This document shows positions 9,556 through 19,279 of a stretch of DNA of 64,000 bases, one piece after another; within the stretch, counting starts at the first letter, position 1, and every line of letters starts with the position of its first letter. Source of the DNA: Catalinimonas alkaloidigena (lineage in GTDB: Bacteria > Bacteroidota > Bacteroidia > Cytophagales > Cyclobacteriaceae); contig NZ_JAQFIL010000001.1 in NCBI RefSeq assembly GCF_029504655.1, positions 3,725,001-3,789,000 of the forward strand. The letters are read 5' to 3'. The notes below the pieces were generated by a model, which saw only the letters and a list, made by a program, of their open reading frames with translations, ran no database searches and had not been told where the DNA came from. A program made the translations under genes and the position numbers.

Positions 9556-10127
9556 AATCTCCCTTTATTAAAGTTGAAAAAGAGCTTTTACTTAATGAAA
9601 AGATAGAGCAGCAGATTCTTGATGCAATCTGACAAAAAATATTTCTGCCCGGCGATAACTACTGGAAGAAATGGAAGTAACTGAAAGTTTTGGTGTTTCT
9701 TATACGGTGATCACTGAGGCGTTACACCGGCTTATCGTCCGAGCTATTGTAGCTACCAAATAAGGATATGGTGTTTATGTGGCTGAAAACTAATATAGGC
9801 CGGTAACTATTTCTCTTTACCATCTCTTTGAAGTGAAATGCTGCGATTCCAGCCTGCTCATTATTGCGGAAGTACACCTGATTATTGACCCCCAATCCTC
9901 CAGGCTTGCTGCCCTTAATACTACTGATGCTGATATTGATCATATCGGTCAGATTTATCAGCAAATGGTCAATCATGCTGACCATCCCCAATCAATGATC
10001 AGCTATGATATTGACTTTCATAAGGCTATAGCCATAGCATCCAGAAACCCCATCCTGCCGGTGATCATGGAACCTGTTATTCAGTAGATGCATAATTTTA
10101 TAGCAGATGCATATCCTCACCCTCTTT
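9556..10127 (+). pseudogene. Decayed FadR-subfamily GntR transcriptional regulator
   Basis: Joined reading frames give a recognisable GntR/FadR regulator. IKVEKELLLNEKIEQQILDA is the start of the winged helix, followed by a TGA stop at 9630-9632. After a frame change, from 9659, come EMEVTESFGVSYTVITEALH and GYGVYVAEN, the helix-turn-helix and wing. Then the FCD ligand domain follows (DPQSSRLAALNTTDADIDHI, DIDFHKAIAIASRNP). Further stops are at 9761-9763, 9791-9793 and 10085-10087. At least four stops and one frameshift mean it cannot make the protein. FCD regulators commonly respond to uronates and sugar acids, fitting the adjacent SDR gene and the lyase of PUL 1. Confidence 0.8.
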
Positions 10128-10165
10128 AGTATTGCAGTGGCACCGGAAATTGCTCATGTGTATTT

Positions 10166-10820
10166 ATGTTAAAAAAGGAGAAGGTACTTTTCCCCAATGG
10201 ACAACGTTTTGTGTTTTGGCAGAAGGCGAGTTATGTACCCTGTTGGGATGTTGATCAGCTAGCTGTAAGCTTTGGGTATGCTGTGTCAGCAGGTTTAAAT
10301 ACGCAGGAATGAGTGGGAGCCATACAAGACCGGCAATGTAAGCATTCACAGGTTGAGGTATTGGAGCAGTCACCCGCTCTTATTGTAGTACATTGGCGCT
10401 ATGCTGTGACGGATGCTCACTACAAAAATCATCATAATGAGTGGGTAGATGAATACTATTTCTTCTACCCGGATGGGCTTGGCGTAAGGCAGGTAAATCT
10501 GGGTATGTTCGTGCAAGCCTCAGAAACATTCCCATTCCTGGAGGATAATGTATGTAGGACAACATACCTATATTTTGCATGCTTTTCATCCTGAAAACCT
10601 TGAGTTTATGCTTAAACCAAAAGATACTCCAATATTAAATCCTATCTTTATCATCACCAATGTGGCGGAAAATCAAGTAGAAACCATAAGCCTGGGAGGC
10701 CATGAGCTTGAAAAAGAAAGCTATCAGACCGCGCGCACAATAGACAATGACCTCATTATATTTATAGAAATGAATCAATTACAATCAATACCAATAACAT
10801 TTAACGTATGGGATCACTAA
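10166..10820 (+). pseudogene. Fragment of a larger protein with a WVDEYYFFYPDGLGVRQV motif (family unnamed)
   Basis: Two neighbouring frames read as one degraded protein. From 10166: FPNGQRFVFWQKASYVPCWD, a TGA stop at 10310-10312, then CKHSQVEVLEQSPALIVVHW and WVDEYYFFYPDGLGVRQV. After a frameshift near 10540 the C-terminus continues from 10548 (PILNPIFIITNVAENQVETI to NVWDH). I recall similar RYA..DEYY.IYPDGVGVR segments in large secreted or cytoplasmic proteins of Planctomycetes and Bacteroidota, but I cannot name the family or function. Its stop (10818-10820) overlaps the start of the SDR gene, so the two were once translationally coupled. Confidence 0.6.
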
Positions 10821-11569
10821 AAAATAAAAATGCTATTGTGACCGGCACTTCGCAGGGGATCGGAGCAGCAATAGCCCTGCACTTAATTCAGGCCGGCTGT
10901 AATATTGGAATGCATTATTATCATCAAAAAGATGAACCGGAAAAGATGAAGAAGCTCGCTGAAGCGAATGGACAAAAAGCTGTTTGCATTCAGGCAGATT
11001 TGACCAAGGAAAGTAATGTCAACCAATGTATCCGCGAGCTTACGCAGGAGTTAGGTACGATTGATATCCTGGTAAATAATACAGGTTCACTAGTAGAGCG
11101 CCGTTATTTAAATGAACTTGACAAAGCATACTGGGATAAACTTATCGATATTAACATGACCAGTATGATGATGGTCACGCGTGAGCTGTACTCTCATTTC
11201 AATACCCAGCGGGGCTCAAGTATTATCAATGTTGCTTCTTTGGCAGGAAGAAAAGGTGGTCACCTCGGATCTTTGGTTTATTCTACGACCAAAGGTGCAG
11301 TAATTACCTGGTCACGTTCACTCTCCACAGAGCTTGCGCCATCTGGGATTAGAGTCAATGCGGTGGCTCCTGGATTTATTGAAGGAACACGTTTTCATAA
11401 TACACATACAACGCCTGAATCGGCTAAGCAAACCATCGATGGTATTCCCTTAGGCAGATCAGGATGTCCAGATGATGTAGCCCGGGCAGTGACTTTCCTG
11501 GCCTCCGAATATGATGGGTTTATTACCGGCATTACAATGGATATCAATGGTGGGGTCTATGCGGCTTAG
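10808..11569 (+). CDS. SDR-family NAD(P)-dependent dehydrogenase (FabG/KduD-like)
   Basis: 253 residues, full length for a classical short-chain dehydrogenase. The cofactor motif TGTSQGIG is at 12-19 and NNTG at 90-93. Catalytic S144 (NVAS), Y158 and K162 (YSTTK) are present, as is the C-terminal GITMDINGG. It reduces or oxidises a carbonyl/hydroxyl group in the cytoplasm; a sugar-acid or ketouronate substrate is inferred from the decayed FCD regulator and the lyase nearby. The start ATG at 10808 overlaps the tail of the broken upstream gene by 13 bp. It is the only intact member of that former operon, so it may be under selection or only recently orphaned. Confidence 0.9.
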   Translation: MGSLKNKNAIVTGTSQGIGAAIALHLIQAGCNIGMHYYHQKDEPEKMKKLAEANGQKAVCIQADLTKESNVNQCIRELTQELGTIDILVNNTGSLVERRYLNELDKAYWDKLIDINMTSMMMVTRELYSHFNTQRGSSIINVASLAGRKGGHLGSLVYSTTKGAVITWSRSLSTELAPSGIRVNAVAPGFIEGTRFHNTHTTPESAKQTIDGIPLGRSGCPDDVARAVTFLASEYDGFITGITMDINGGVYAA

Positions 11570-11972
11570 AAATATGAGCTGAAGGCTGGCTGTCTGTAAT
11601 GTTTACATTTATAATATTTCCCCATCAATTGGAGTATACTGAATCGTTATGCACCATTCTATAAGAGGAACTGCCTTATTTAACACTTACTATTTCCGGG
11701 AATGACCATAAGTCACAACCCGATTGCTTAATAGATTGAATTCAGTACCTCAATTCAGAGCTATTTAGTAGGCTATCAGGTTCGTTGTTGTGATATGGCA
11801 ACTCTATTCCAGCAGAGCCTGGCCTGGTATGTATTCGCAGGATGCACTGTGAAAGCACTATCAAAAAAGAAAAGAAAGCCCAAGGGCCTGCAGATCATTT
11901 TTCCAAACGCTGTCTGCTATTATTAAGCATTTAATATTGAACCTCCCATAAAAGGTCGTTAGTAAAATGTAT
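11570..11972. other. Intergenic, nothing recognised
   Basis: Convergent spacer between the SDR gene and the terminator of the PorP gene. No open frame with family-like sequence and no clear repeat was seen. Confidence 0.5.
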
Positions 11973-12016
11973 AAAAAAAATGAACTAACCCCTCTTAAGC
12001 AGCAGGTTAGTTCATT
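11973..12016 (-). terminator. Intrinsic terminator of the adhesin-PorP operon
   Basis: Arms AATGAACTAACC (11979-11990) and GGTTAGTTCATT (12005-12016) pair perfectly over 12 bp with a 14-nt loop. Read on the minus strand the stem is followed by eight T residues (11973-11980). It lies about 75 bp past the stop of the PorP/SprF-OmpA gene, a good position for a rho-independent terminator. Confidence 0.85.
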
Positions 12017-12091
12017 CATACGAGGACTGACTCCCTGAGATACTGTCCGGAAAAGGGTCCGGGCTTCTCTCTGGAGCACAATATCAATTAC

Positions 12092-13603
12092 TTACGGCTG
12101 ATCAATAATTTGAAATTCTACTCTTCTGTTCTGAATTCTACCTTCCTCAGTGCTATTGCTGACGATAGGCTGCTGCTCACCAGCTCCTTTCACCAAAATT
12201 CGCTCGGCAGCAATCCCTTTTGACTGCAAATACTGTTTAACAACTTCAGCCCTTTCTACAGACAACTTCTCATTATCACGCTCAGTACCTATGCTGCAGG
12301 TATGCCCTACCAACTGGATCTTAAGGGTTTCATTTCTCTTGAATATATCGGCAATATCATCAAGGAAAGCCCTGGAATCAGGAGTAAGTGTGGCATAGCT
12401 AAGCTCAAAGCTCACAGTCTTTTTCAATTCCACCCGATCGCTTTCTGCTAACTGGAGCTCACGCTTTTGTACAGCCAGCGCAGGAGCTTCATTTGAAAGC
12501 TGGTTGCCCTGCAGACGCTCCACTTTGGTAGGCTTCTCTACCCTGGCAGGAACTTCCGGCTCAGGCACTACTTCTTTCGCAGGCGCTAAAGTCACCGGAC
12601 TCGTTTCTACTGGGGTAGTGGCACGTACTTGCTTTGGACGTTTGTTACCGATTTTCAGTGACAAGGCTACCTCAAAAATCCCTCCCTGTTGCATGGTACT
12701 CAGGTCCGATAACATCGGAATATCGTAACTGATGCCTATCAAATAGCTGGACTTTTCATACTCTAGCGCAAATACGCCTGCTTTATTGCTATTATACCAG
12801 GCACCCAGACTAAGCTGCTGAGGGTATTCAATACTCTGGCTCAGGTCATAACGAAACCAGCTACCGGTATTGATCATTTGTGCATCAGCGGTACTCAGCC
12901 AACGCACATTAGGCACGACTGATAAGCGGTCTCCCTGAAACACGCGCAGACCGGCAGTGGCTTTCATGCTTACGGGTAGTTTACTTTCTTCATCAAAGCC
13001 TACATTGGGTTGGTTAAAGTTAAAGATTGATCCTCCGGCAAACGCAAGCTGTCTGCCCTGTTCATCTTTCATCTGCCAGAATAAACCGGTTGTCAGGGTG
13101 GTGAAATTGCGGGATTGCTCTACAAAAATTTCTCCGGTAGGAGCATCTGCATTAAAACCACCGTTCTGAAACTGACTGTCAGTGGTAAAGCTGAAAGCAG
13201 CGTTAAGTTTGCGGTTAAAAAAACCAGCCTGCGCACCTAAGCTCAATTCATGCTTACGGGATAGCTGCACACTATAAGCTGTTCCCAACATGCCTCCATT
13301 GGTGCCCATAAAATCAGCTACCCTGTCGCTCAAAAACGAAGCCCCAAGTCCCAGGCGGTGATTTCCTATGCTAATAGGATAATAAGCGGAGATGGTAGAA
13401 GTGGCATAGGTTTGCCCCGCGTCTACCGACTGATTTCTATGATTGGCAATGATACTGGCCTGGTCCATGACCCCTATCATACCCGGATTGGTAAGAAATG
13501 GCGTATGCGTATATTGTGACATATTAGGCTCCTGCGCCCAGGCCTGGGTAAACCAAGCCTGTACCAGTGCAAAACCTAGGGTTAAGAACAAAAATTTCTT
13601 CAT
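12092..13603 (-). CDS. PorP/SprF-family T9SS outer-membrane protein fused to an OmpA-like domain
   Basis: 503 residues from the chosen ATG at 13603 (MKKFLFLTLG, good signal peptide to AWAQ). An ATG at 13675 would add 24 residues and overlap the upstream gene. Residues about 25-325 are a PorP/SprF-type beta-barrel: QYTHTPFLTNPGMIGV, repeated aromatic strands and GLRVFQGDRLSVVPNVRW. A Pro/Glu/Val-rich linker follows. The last ~115 residues are an OmpA/MotB peptidoglycan-binding domain (LVGHTCSIGTERDNEKLSVE, RILVKGAGEQQPI, NRRVEFQII). SprF-type proteins are partners for T9SS cargo with type-B C-terminal signals, and the gene just upstream encodes such cargo. The OmpA tail could anchor the barrel to the cell wall. 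Most PorP/SprF proteins lack this domain. Confidence 0.88.
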   Translation of the reverse strand: MKKFLFLTLGFALVQAWFTQAWAQEPNMSQYTHTPFLTNPGMIGVMDQASIIANHRNQSVDAGQTYATSTISAYYPISIGNHRLGLGASFLSDRVADFMGTNGGMLGTAYSVQLSRKHELSLGAQAGFFNRKLNAAFSFTTDSQFQNGGFNADAPTGEIFVEQSRNFTTLTTGLFWQMKDEQGRQLAFAGGSIFNFNQPNVGFDEESKLPVSMKATAGLRVFQGDRLSVVPNVRWLSTADAQMINTGSWFRYDLSQSIEYPQQLSLGAWYNSNKAGVFALEYEKSSYLIGISYDIPMLSDLSTMQQGGIFEVALSLKIGNKRPKQVRATTPVETSPVTLAPAKEVVPEPEVPARVEKPTKVERLQGNQLSNEAPALAVQKRELQLAESDRVELKKTVSFELSYATLTPDSRAFLDDIADIFKRNETLKIQLVGHTCSIGTERDNEKLSVERAEVVKQYLQSKGIAAERILVKGAGEQQPIVSNSTEEGRIQNRRVEFQIIDQP

Positions 13604-13637
13604 CTTATATTCATGTTTTAAAGTCAAAGGAATAGTA

Positions 13638-16600
13638 CTATCGGATAAGGCGGATTGTACCGGTATTTTTGCCATTCACAGTCAAAGGCTCACCATTGGT
13701 ATAGCTTCCTTTGAGCACCCACACATAATTACCCGGTATCAGTGCCTGTCTCTGATAGGTACCATCCCATCCTTTTTGGGTAATGCTTTCAAAGTCGGTA
13801 GATCTGTATACCAGCTCCCCTTCCCGGTTGTAGATCGTCATCTCAATGCTGGCTACTCCACCGGCACCGCGCAGGATGAAGAAATCATTGTTTTGATCAC
13901 CGTTGGGTGAGAAAAGCGTAGGCAAAAACAGCTCATTTTGATTTATCGCAAAGCTCACTGATACATCTTCTGCTGCTTCATAGGTATCGCTACCTGCCTG
14001 ACTGGCAATCACTGTCACTGTACCTATTCCTTCCATCACCAGCAGATTACCTTCCAGCGAAGCTACCCCTGAGGCTGGCGCTGTGATCAGTGAATAGGTC
14101 ACCGGATTCCCTGAATCTCCTCCGCTGGCGTTTAAGGTAATGGGATCCTGGCCGATCTTTTTGTCATCTATTCCGGCAAAACTGATTTGTTGAGCGAGCT
14201 TGCCGATGCTGATGGTGAAGCTGGCTTCTTCACTGCTGTCTGCACCACCATTGGCAGTACCGCCATCATCAGAGAGGCTTACCCTTACTGTTACATCTCC
14301 ACTCACATCCGCCGCGATGGCAAAGCTCAGATCGCCCTGGCTGTTTACCGCAGGCTGGCTGGTAAAGAATTCATGATGATCATTGCTCACCTGGAAAGTT
14401 AATTCCTGGCTACTTTCATTCGCCGGACCGGCTGCAATACCCCTTGCCCAGCCTGAAATGGTATAACTTTCCGCACCGGCAGATACTGTCTGATCGCTTC
14501 CAGCCGTGAAGAATGGCGCGTCATTGACCGGATTTATGGTGATGGTAAATGTTACTTCATCTGATGTATCTTCCCCACCATTCGCAGTACCTCCATCATC
14601 GGAAAGTGTCACAGTAACTGTGGCTGTACCGTTAGCATCTTCAGCAGGGGTATACGTCAGCGTTCCTTCAGCATCAATAGCGGGCTCTACATCAAACAAA
14701 GCCTCATTGTCATTGCTGAGCTGGAACGTTAGCGTCTGATCTGCTTCATCTGCTGAACCGACACTGATGTCAGTGGCCCAGTTTGCCACGCTTTGTGCTC
14801 CTGCATCTTCCAAAACACTTTGGCCTGCTCCCTTGGTAAAGGCAGGCGCATCATTGACCGGACTTATGGTGATGGTAAATGTTACTTCTTCTGAAGTATC
14901 TACTCCACCATTTTCTGTACCTCCATCATCGGAAAGTGTCACAGTAACTGTGGCTGTACCGTTAGCATCTTCAGCAGGTGTATACGTCAGCGTTCCTTCA
15001 GTATCAATAGCGGGCTGTACACCAAACAAAGCCTCATTGTCATTGCTAAGCTGGAACGTTAGCGTCTGATCAGCTTCATCTGCTGAACCGACACTGATGT
15101 CAGTGGCCCAAGCGGTCACACTTTGCTCACCGGAATCTTCCAGCACACTTTGATCTGTTCCCTTGGTAATGGCAGGCGCATCATTGACCGGACTTATGGT
15201 GATGGTAAATGTTACTTTTTCTGAAGTATCTTCCCTACCATTCGCAGTACCTCCATCATCGGAAAGTGTCACACTGACTGTGGCTGTACCGTTAGCATCT
15301 TCAGCAGGTGTATACGTCAGCGTTCCTTCAGCATCAATAGCGGGCTCTACATCAAACAAAGCCTCATTGTCATTGCTAAGCTGGAACGTTAGCGTCTGAT
15401 CAGCTTCATCTGCTGAACCGGCACTGATGTCAGTGGCCCAAGCGGTCACACTTTGCTCACCGGAATCTTCCAGCACACTTTGGTCTGCTCCCTTGGTAAA
15501 GGCAGGCGCATCATTGACCGGATTTATGGTGATGGTAAATGTTACTTCATCTGATGTATCTTCCCCACCATTCGCAGTACCTCCATCATCGGAAAGTGTC
15601 ACACTGACTGTGGCTGTACCGTTAGCATCTTCAGCAGGTGTATACGTCAGCGTTCCTTCAGTATCAATAGCGGGCTGTACATCAAACAAAACCTCATTGT
15701 CATTGCTAAGCTGGAACGTTAGCGTCTGATCAGCTTCATCTGCTGAACCGGCACTGATGTCAGTGGCCCAGTTTGCCACGCTTTGTGCTCCTGCATCTTC
15801 CAAAACACTTTGGTCTGCACCCTTGGTAAAGGCAGGCGCATCATTGATCCAGACCCATTGGAGGTCACTCTCAACGATTAGCCCGGCGTCAGTACCATCA
15901 TCAGGCAATACTGAAAAACTAATATACTTGTCTTTATCCTCACTTTGCAGCGTATATGTTTTGGCATCTGCCTCACTGATGACAGCTTTGTTGGTACCAG
16001 TCTCATCATCAGAACGGTACCATTGGTACACTGAATTGCTTTCAGTATCATTATCGGCATCGCTGAACTGATATTCGCCGTTTAGAAGTTCGCCGATTGC
16101 GAATATGCCTGAAATGGTAACATCAGAAGCCACGGGAGCAGTATTCGTTCCTGTTCCTTTGACCGTAAATGTATAGGTGCTTTTGCCACTAACATTACTA
16201 AGTACCTTTACGACCGCGCTTTTTTCACCTACTGAGGCTGGATCAAATGTAATACTGAAACTACTGCTATTTCCTGCACTGATCGTCTCAACAGGTGCTG
16301 AGCTCAGGCTGAAATCCGCAGCGTCGGTACCTTCAATACTTACTAATTGTAAATCTGCATTTTTACTAAGCTGGAGATCCGCGGTACCAGGATTGACAAT
16401 GCTGAAAGTTTGCGTGACCTCACCATTGGCAGCAACCACAAGACCAAAATCTGTGGCATCTGTACTTTCCGGGCTGTTATCTCCATTAGAAATATTGATA
16501 TCCTTGCCTTTCACTACAATATCAGGATACGTAATGGCACCTTGCAGACTGCTTTCCACTTTCGTTCCTTCGCTGTTTCCGTCGTGAGGCGTTACCGCAA

Positions 16601-18290
16601 AGCTTATGTATTTGCCAATATCATCATTTGTCAGTGTATAGCTTATCTCATCAGCATCTGGGATAGCTATTTTACCGCTACCTGAATCATCATCAGAACG
16701 GTACCACTGCATATGTGTGCCATTTTCCGCATCATTATCATCATCAGAATAATCGTAACTGGCAGTCAAAACATGCTCAACTTCCAGTGTACCTGTAAAT
16801 TCCACATTGGATGCTACCGGAGCTGTATTAGGTGATGCTGTAGTAAAACTCTTTTCTTCGCCATAGCTTATACCTTCTGAATTGATAGCGTAAGCTTTTA
16901 CGTAATAGGTTGTCGATGGTGACAGGCCACTGATAATTTTGGAAAATGCACCTAAGCCACTCCCAATTTGAACTTTTATATCGGTACTGGTTGGGTTTCC
17001 AGAGTTATTATATACTACCCCTTTCTCGTTTACTGTAGCTCCTCCATCATCAATAACGTTACCCCCTATTTCAGCAGAATTTGTAGTAGTGTTTGAAGCT
17101 GAAACTGAGATGACTGAAGGAGGGAGAATCGGGGAAAAAATCGCAACTAATGCTTTACTCTGCTCCATAGTTATCAACAGAGGGTTATCAGTGCTTTCAA
17201 CAGCACCTGACCATTTCTCAAATCTAGATCCACTGGCAGGAGTAGCTGTTAATGTTACTTCTTCATCTTCCTCGAAAATATTTTCATAAATACTATTTTC
17301 AGAATCTATTCCTGCTGGCGAACTGATTACTGCGCCATCGGACCCATCGGATTTGTTAAGGCTAAGATTCAATGAAATAGGCTCTACACCACTGGTAACA
17401 GGAATTTTAAAATCAAAGGTGTTTCCATAACCATAACTTCCACATACATTAGGTGAACCACTATACTGCATAATTAGTCTTGCATATAAATTTCCATTAT
17501 ATGCATCTGCAGGAATGGCAATATTTCCATTAAATGTATGAGATCCACTAAAAGAATGATTTTGATCAAATACTAACTCATTAGCAACATCGCCCGGAGT
17601 TCCGTTTCTATTAAAGTCTATCCAAATTTTAACATACTCCTGGTAAGAAGAACTTGTCTCTACGGTAACACTGACTGGCACAGTAGTTCCGGCAGCAACT
17701 GTTGGGATCGTTTCAGCTGTGTAATCATAATATCCAGGACCAGAAAAATCAGTGTTACCATCAAAAGTCACCCCATTGATTGAAACTGATGATACGTATT
17801 CATAGCCAAAACTATTAGGGGAAGAATCACAGAGTGGGCTGGAACTCAAGTTTAAAGTGGTAACGCCTGATATTGAAGAACAGCTTTCTTCACTTACTAT
17901 ACATCTATACTGATAATCCGCAAACCCATCAGGTATATATCTAATTGTTAGTGTAGCAGTTTTTACATCTTCGTAATTAGTACCATTGCTCAAATTTGTA
18001 AATGTACTTCCATTGTCCGTGCTAACCTGCCACTGATAACTCAAAGAAGTACCTGTCGCATCAACACTTATACTGGTATTTGATCCTGAAGCAGTAGTAA
18101 GGGTATTATTCTCGGTGTCAACTACCGGATTACTACAAGGGGCTTCTATTATTATTTTGCTTATCGGCTTACTATATTCATTTTTAAAGTTGAAAGCGGT
18201 AGCGCTTTCAGGTACAGGCACATCTGCATAGCCTGTCTGGTAAAGTAGCCAGCAGCCGAGCAGAAATACGAATGCGTAAATTTTTGACAT
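13638..18290 (-). CDS. Giant multidomain surface protein with T9SS type-B (CHU_C) sorting domain
   Basis: About 1550 residues from the ATG at 18290, chosen because MSKIYAFVFLLGCWLLYQTG is a clean signal peptide; an upstream ATG lies at 18326. Order of domains: Ig-like domain; GEVED domain (WIDFNRNGTPGD); InlB/divergent repeat (LTATPASGSRFEKWSGA); fibronectin-III-like; Ig-like; choice-of-anchor D (FSIVNPGTADLQLS, VKVLSNVSGKSTYTF); a second Ig-like; four near-identical 110-residue cadherin-like repeats plus a divergent fifth; an MBG-like domain; and a final ~85-residue gliding-motility-associated C-terminal domain (LFSPNGDQNNDFFILRG, YVWVLKGSYTNGE). This is the layout of adhesins exported by the type IX secretion system. 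Its partner PorP/SprF gene follows after 34 bp. The ligand is unknown. Confidence 0.9.
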   Translation of the reverse strand: MSKIYAFVFLLGCWLLYQTGYADVPVPESATAFNFKNEYSKPISKIIIEAPCSNPVVDTENNTLTTASGSNTSISVDATGTSLSYQWQVSTDNGSTFTNLSNGTNYEDVKTATLTIRYIPDGFADYQYRCIVSEESCSSISGVTTLNLSSSPLCDSSPNSFGYEYVSSVSINGVTFDGNTDFSGPGYYDYTAETIPTVAAGTTVPVSVTVETSSSYQEYVKIWIDFNRNGTPGDVANELVFDQNHSFSGSHTFNGNIAIPADAYNGNLYARLIMQYSGSPNVCGSYGYGNTFDFKIPVTSGVEPISLNLSLNKSDGSDGAVISSPAGIDSENSIYENIFEEDEEVTLTATPASGSRFEKWSGAVESTDNPLLITMEQSKALVAIFSPILPPSVISVSASNTTTNSAEIGGNVIDDGGATVNEKGVVYNNSGNPTSTDIKVQIGSGLGAFSKIISGLSPSTTYYVKAYAINSEGISYGEEKSFTTASPNTAPVASNVEFTGTLEVEHVLTASYDYSDDDNDAENGTHMQWYRSDDDSGSGKIAIPDADEISYTLTNDDIGKYISFAVTPHDGNSEGTKVESSLQGAITYPDIVVKGKDINISNGDNSPESTDATDFGLVVAANGEVTQTFSIVNPGTADLQLSKNADLQLVSIEGTDAADFSLSSAPVETISAGNSSSFSITFDPASVGEKSAVVKVLSNVSGKSTYTFTVKGTGTNTAPVASDVTISGIFAIGELLNGEYQFSDADNDTESNSVYQWYRSDDETGTNKAVISEADAKTYTLQSEDKDKYISFSVLPDDGTDAGLIVESDLQWVWINDAPAFTKGADQSVLEDAGAQSVANWATDISAGSADEADQTLTFQLSNDNEVLFDVQPAIDTEGTLTYTPAEDANGTATVSVTLSDDGGTANGGEDTSDEVTFTITINPVNDAPAFTKGADQSVLEDSGEQSVTAWATDISAGSADEADQTLTFQLSNDNEALFDVEPAIDAEGTLTYTPAEDANGTATVSVTLSDDGGTANGREDTSEKVTFTITISPVNDAPAITKGTDQSVLEDSGEQSVTAWATDISVGSADEADQTLTFQLSNDNEALFGVQPAIDTEGTLTYTPAEDANGTATVTVTLSDDGGTENGGVDTSEEVTFTITISPVNDAPAFTKGAGQSVLEDAGAQSVANWATDISVGSADEADQTLTFQLSNDNEALFDVEPAIDAEGTLTYTPAEDANGTATVTVTLSDDGGTANGGEDTSDEVTFTITINPVNDAPFFTAGSDQTVSAGAESYTISGWARGIAAGPANESSQELTFQVSNDHHEFFTSQPAVNSQGDLSFAIAADVSGDVTVRVSLSDDGGTANGGADSSEEASFTISIGKLAQQISFAGIDDKKIGQDPITLNASGGDSGNPVTYSLITAPASGVASLEGNLLVMEGIGTVTVIASQAGSDTYEAAEDVSVSFAINQNELFLPTLFSPNGDQNNDFFILRGAGGVASIEMTIYNREGELVYRSTDFESITQKGWDGTYQRQALIPGNYVWVLKGSYTNGEPLTVNGKNTGTIRLIR
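14521..15840 (-). repeat. Four tandem 330-bp repeats coding cadherin-like modules
   Basis: Units begin at 14521, 14851, 15181 and 15511, each opening with TCATTGACCGGA and exactly 330 bp long (110 codons), so the frame is kept. They are nearly identical in nucleotide sequence, while the neighbouring fifth module (about 14191-14520) is clearly diverged. Variant blocks are shuffled: the TTTGCCACGCTTTGTGCTCC version occurs near 14784 and 15774, and the GCGGTCACACTTTGCTCACC version near 15111 and 15441. This is the pattern of recent duplication and gene conversion. Confidence 0.95.
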
Positions 18291-18326
18291 GGGTAAATGG
18301 GTTAATACAAATGGTTTTTTAGCCAT

Positions 18327-19279
18327 AAAGCCAATAGTTTTTTTCTAAGATTTTACTTCTATTTGCCCTAGCACGGGCTTGATACTGGTCGGACCATCAG
18401 GAAGTAGAAAAAACCATTAGGAATGTCTGCAGCATGGGTTTTGTGGTTTGTTGAAATTTTTTTCCTATTAAACTCAGAGCAGCTTATCGCAAGACTAGCT
18501 TATAGGACTATACCTTTTTGCCTGAGATGCAGCAATATTATGGCTTATTAATATGGAGAATGCGCTATTTGAGTGAAGTGAAATACGTAAGTAATAAAAA
18601 TAATGAGATGCAAAAAAGCGCTAAAAAATAGGACTTTATTAAGTCTATAGTTCTAATAAATTGTACTTAAATAAGGATTGATTAGCTTATGAGATAACAA
18701 GCATGCTGATATTTGATTTCATTATTTGCTTTGTACAAACTTTAACTACATTTCAAGCGGCTAACTTCAACGCCTTAGAATTATTATAAATGGTGGGGCA
18801 CACCATACTGATATATGAGAGAATGCTGCTCAAGATTATGTTTAGCGAAACGATAGCCGCGCATTAAACTGTACTTTATTTATTGCAATACATTTCTACA
18901 CAAAGTCCTTGCTATGTGATCCTGCTGAAGCACGCATGTATGGCGTAAGGATTACTTTATTTGGCTGATCATTATATCCCCCACTGCTAGCAGCCGGGGA
19001 TTAATAAGCCTGCCCCTGTACTTCCACTACGCAACAAAAAAAGAATGTACCCTCCCCGACCATTATATAGCCAGATGTATCATTAACTCATATGCTGCCC
19101 GGCAAAAGAAAAAGCCCTCTGCACTTTCAGTTCACCAACAGGCTGCAAGCGAAAAAGGCCCAGCATGCCCTCTCCGCTGCATTGTTAAAATTTCAGAAAA
19201 GCTGTATCTTATTAAGTACAATGCGTATGGGAGATGCTTTGGGGACATATCTCATATGGCGCATGTCCCATCTTAGGCG
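18327..19279. other. Long intergenic region, nothing firmly recognised
   Basis: About 950 bp between the divergently transcribed adhesin and toroid-protein genes. It should contain both promoters. An open frame at 19092-19286 (64 codons, Lys/Arg-rich) overlaps the start of the next gene and shows no family features; I do not call it a gene. Confidence 0.5.

Noticed and set aside
9290..9560. AT-rich island considered as a replication origin or attachment site
   Set aside because: No DnaA-box cluster, no tRNA, no integrase and no direct repeats bounding it; promoter region of divergent genes is a simpler explanation.
9556..10820. Pseudogene region considered as an insertion-sequence scar
   Set aside because: No transposase fragment, terminal inverted repeats or target duplications seen; the frames match a GntR regulator and another metabolic protein.
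11861..12079. Minus-strand 72-codon frame after the PorP gene
   Set aside because: It runs through the terminator hairpin, lies downstream of an operon end and has no recognisable features.
14521..15840. Regularly spaced near-identical repeats that could suggest a CRISPR array
   Set aside because: Units are 330 bp, contiguous and in frame with the surrounding adhesin gene; there are no spacers and no cas genes.
14506..16071. Repeated plus-strand open frames of about 100 codons opposite the adhesin repeats
   Set aside because: They are shadows of the repeated minus-strand coding sequence and have no independent start signals or family features.
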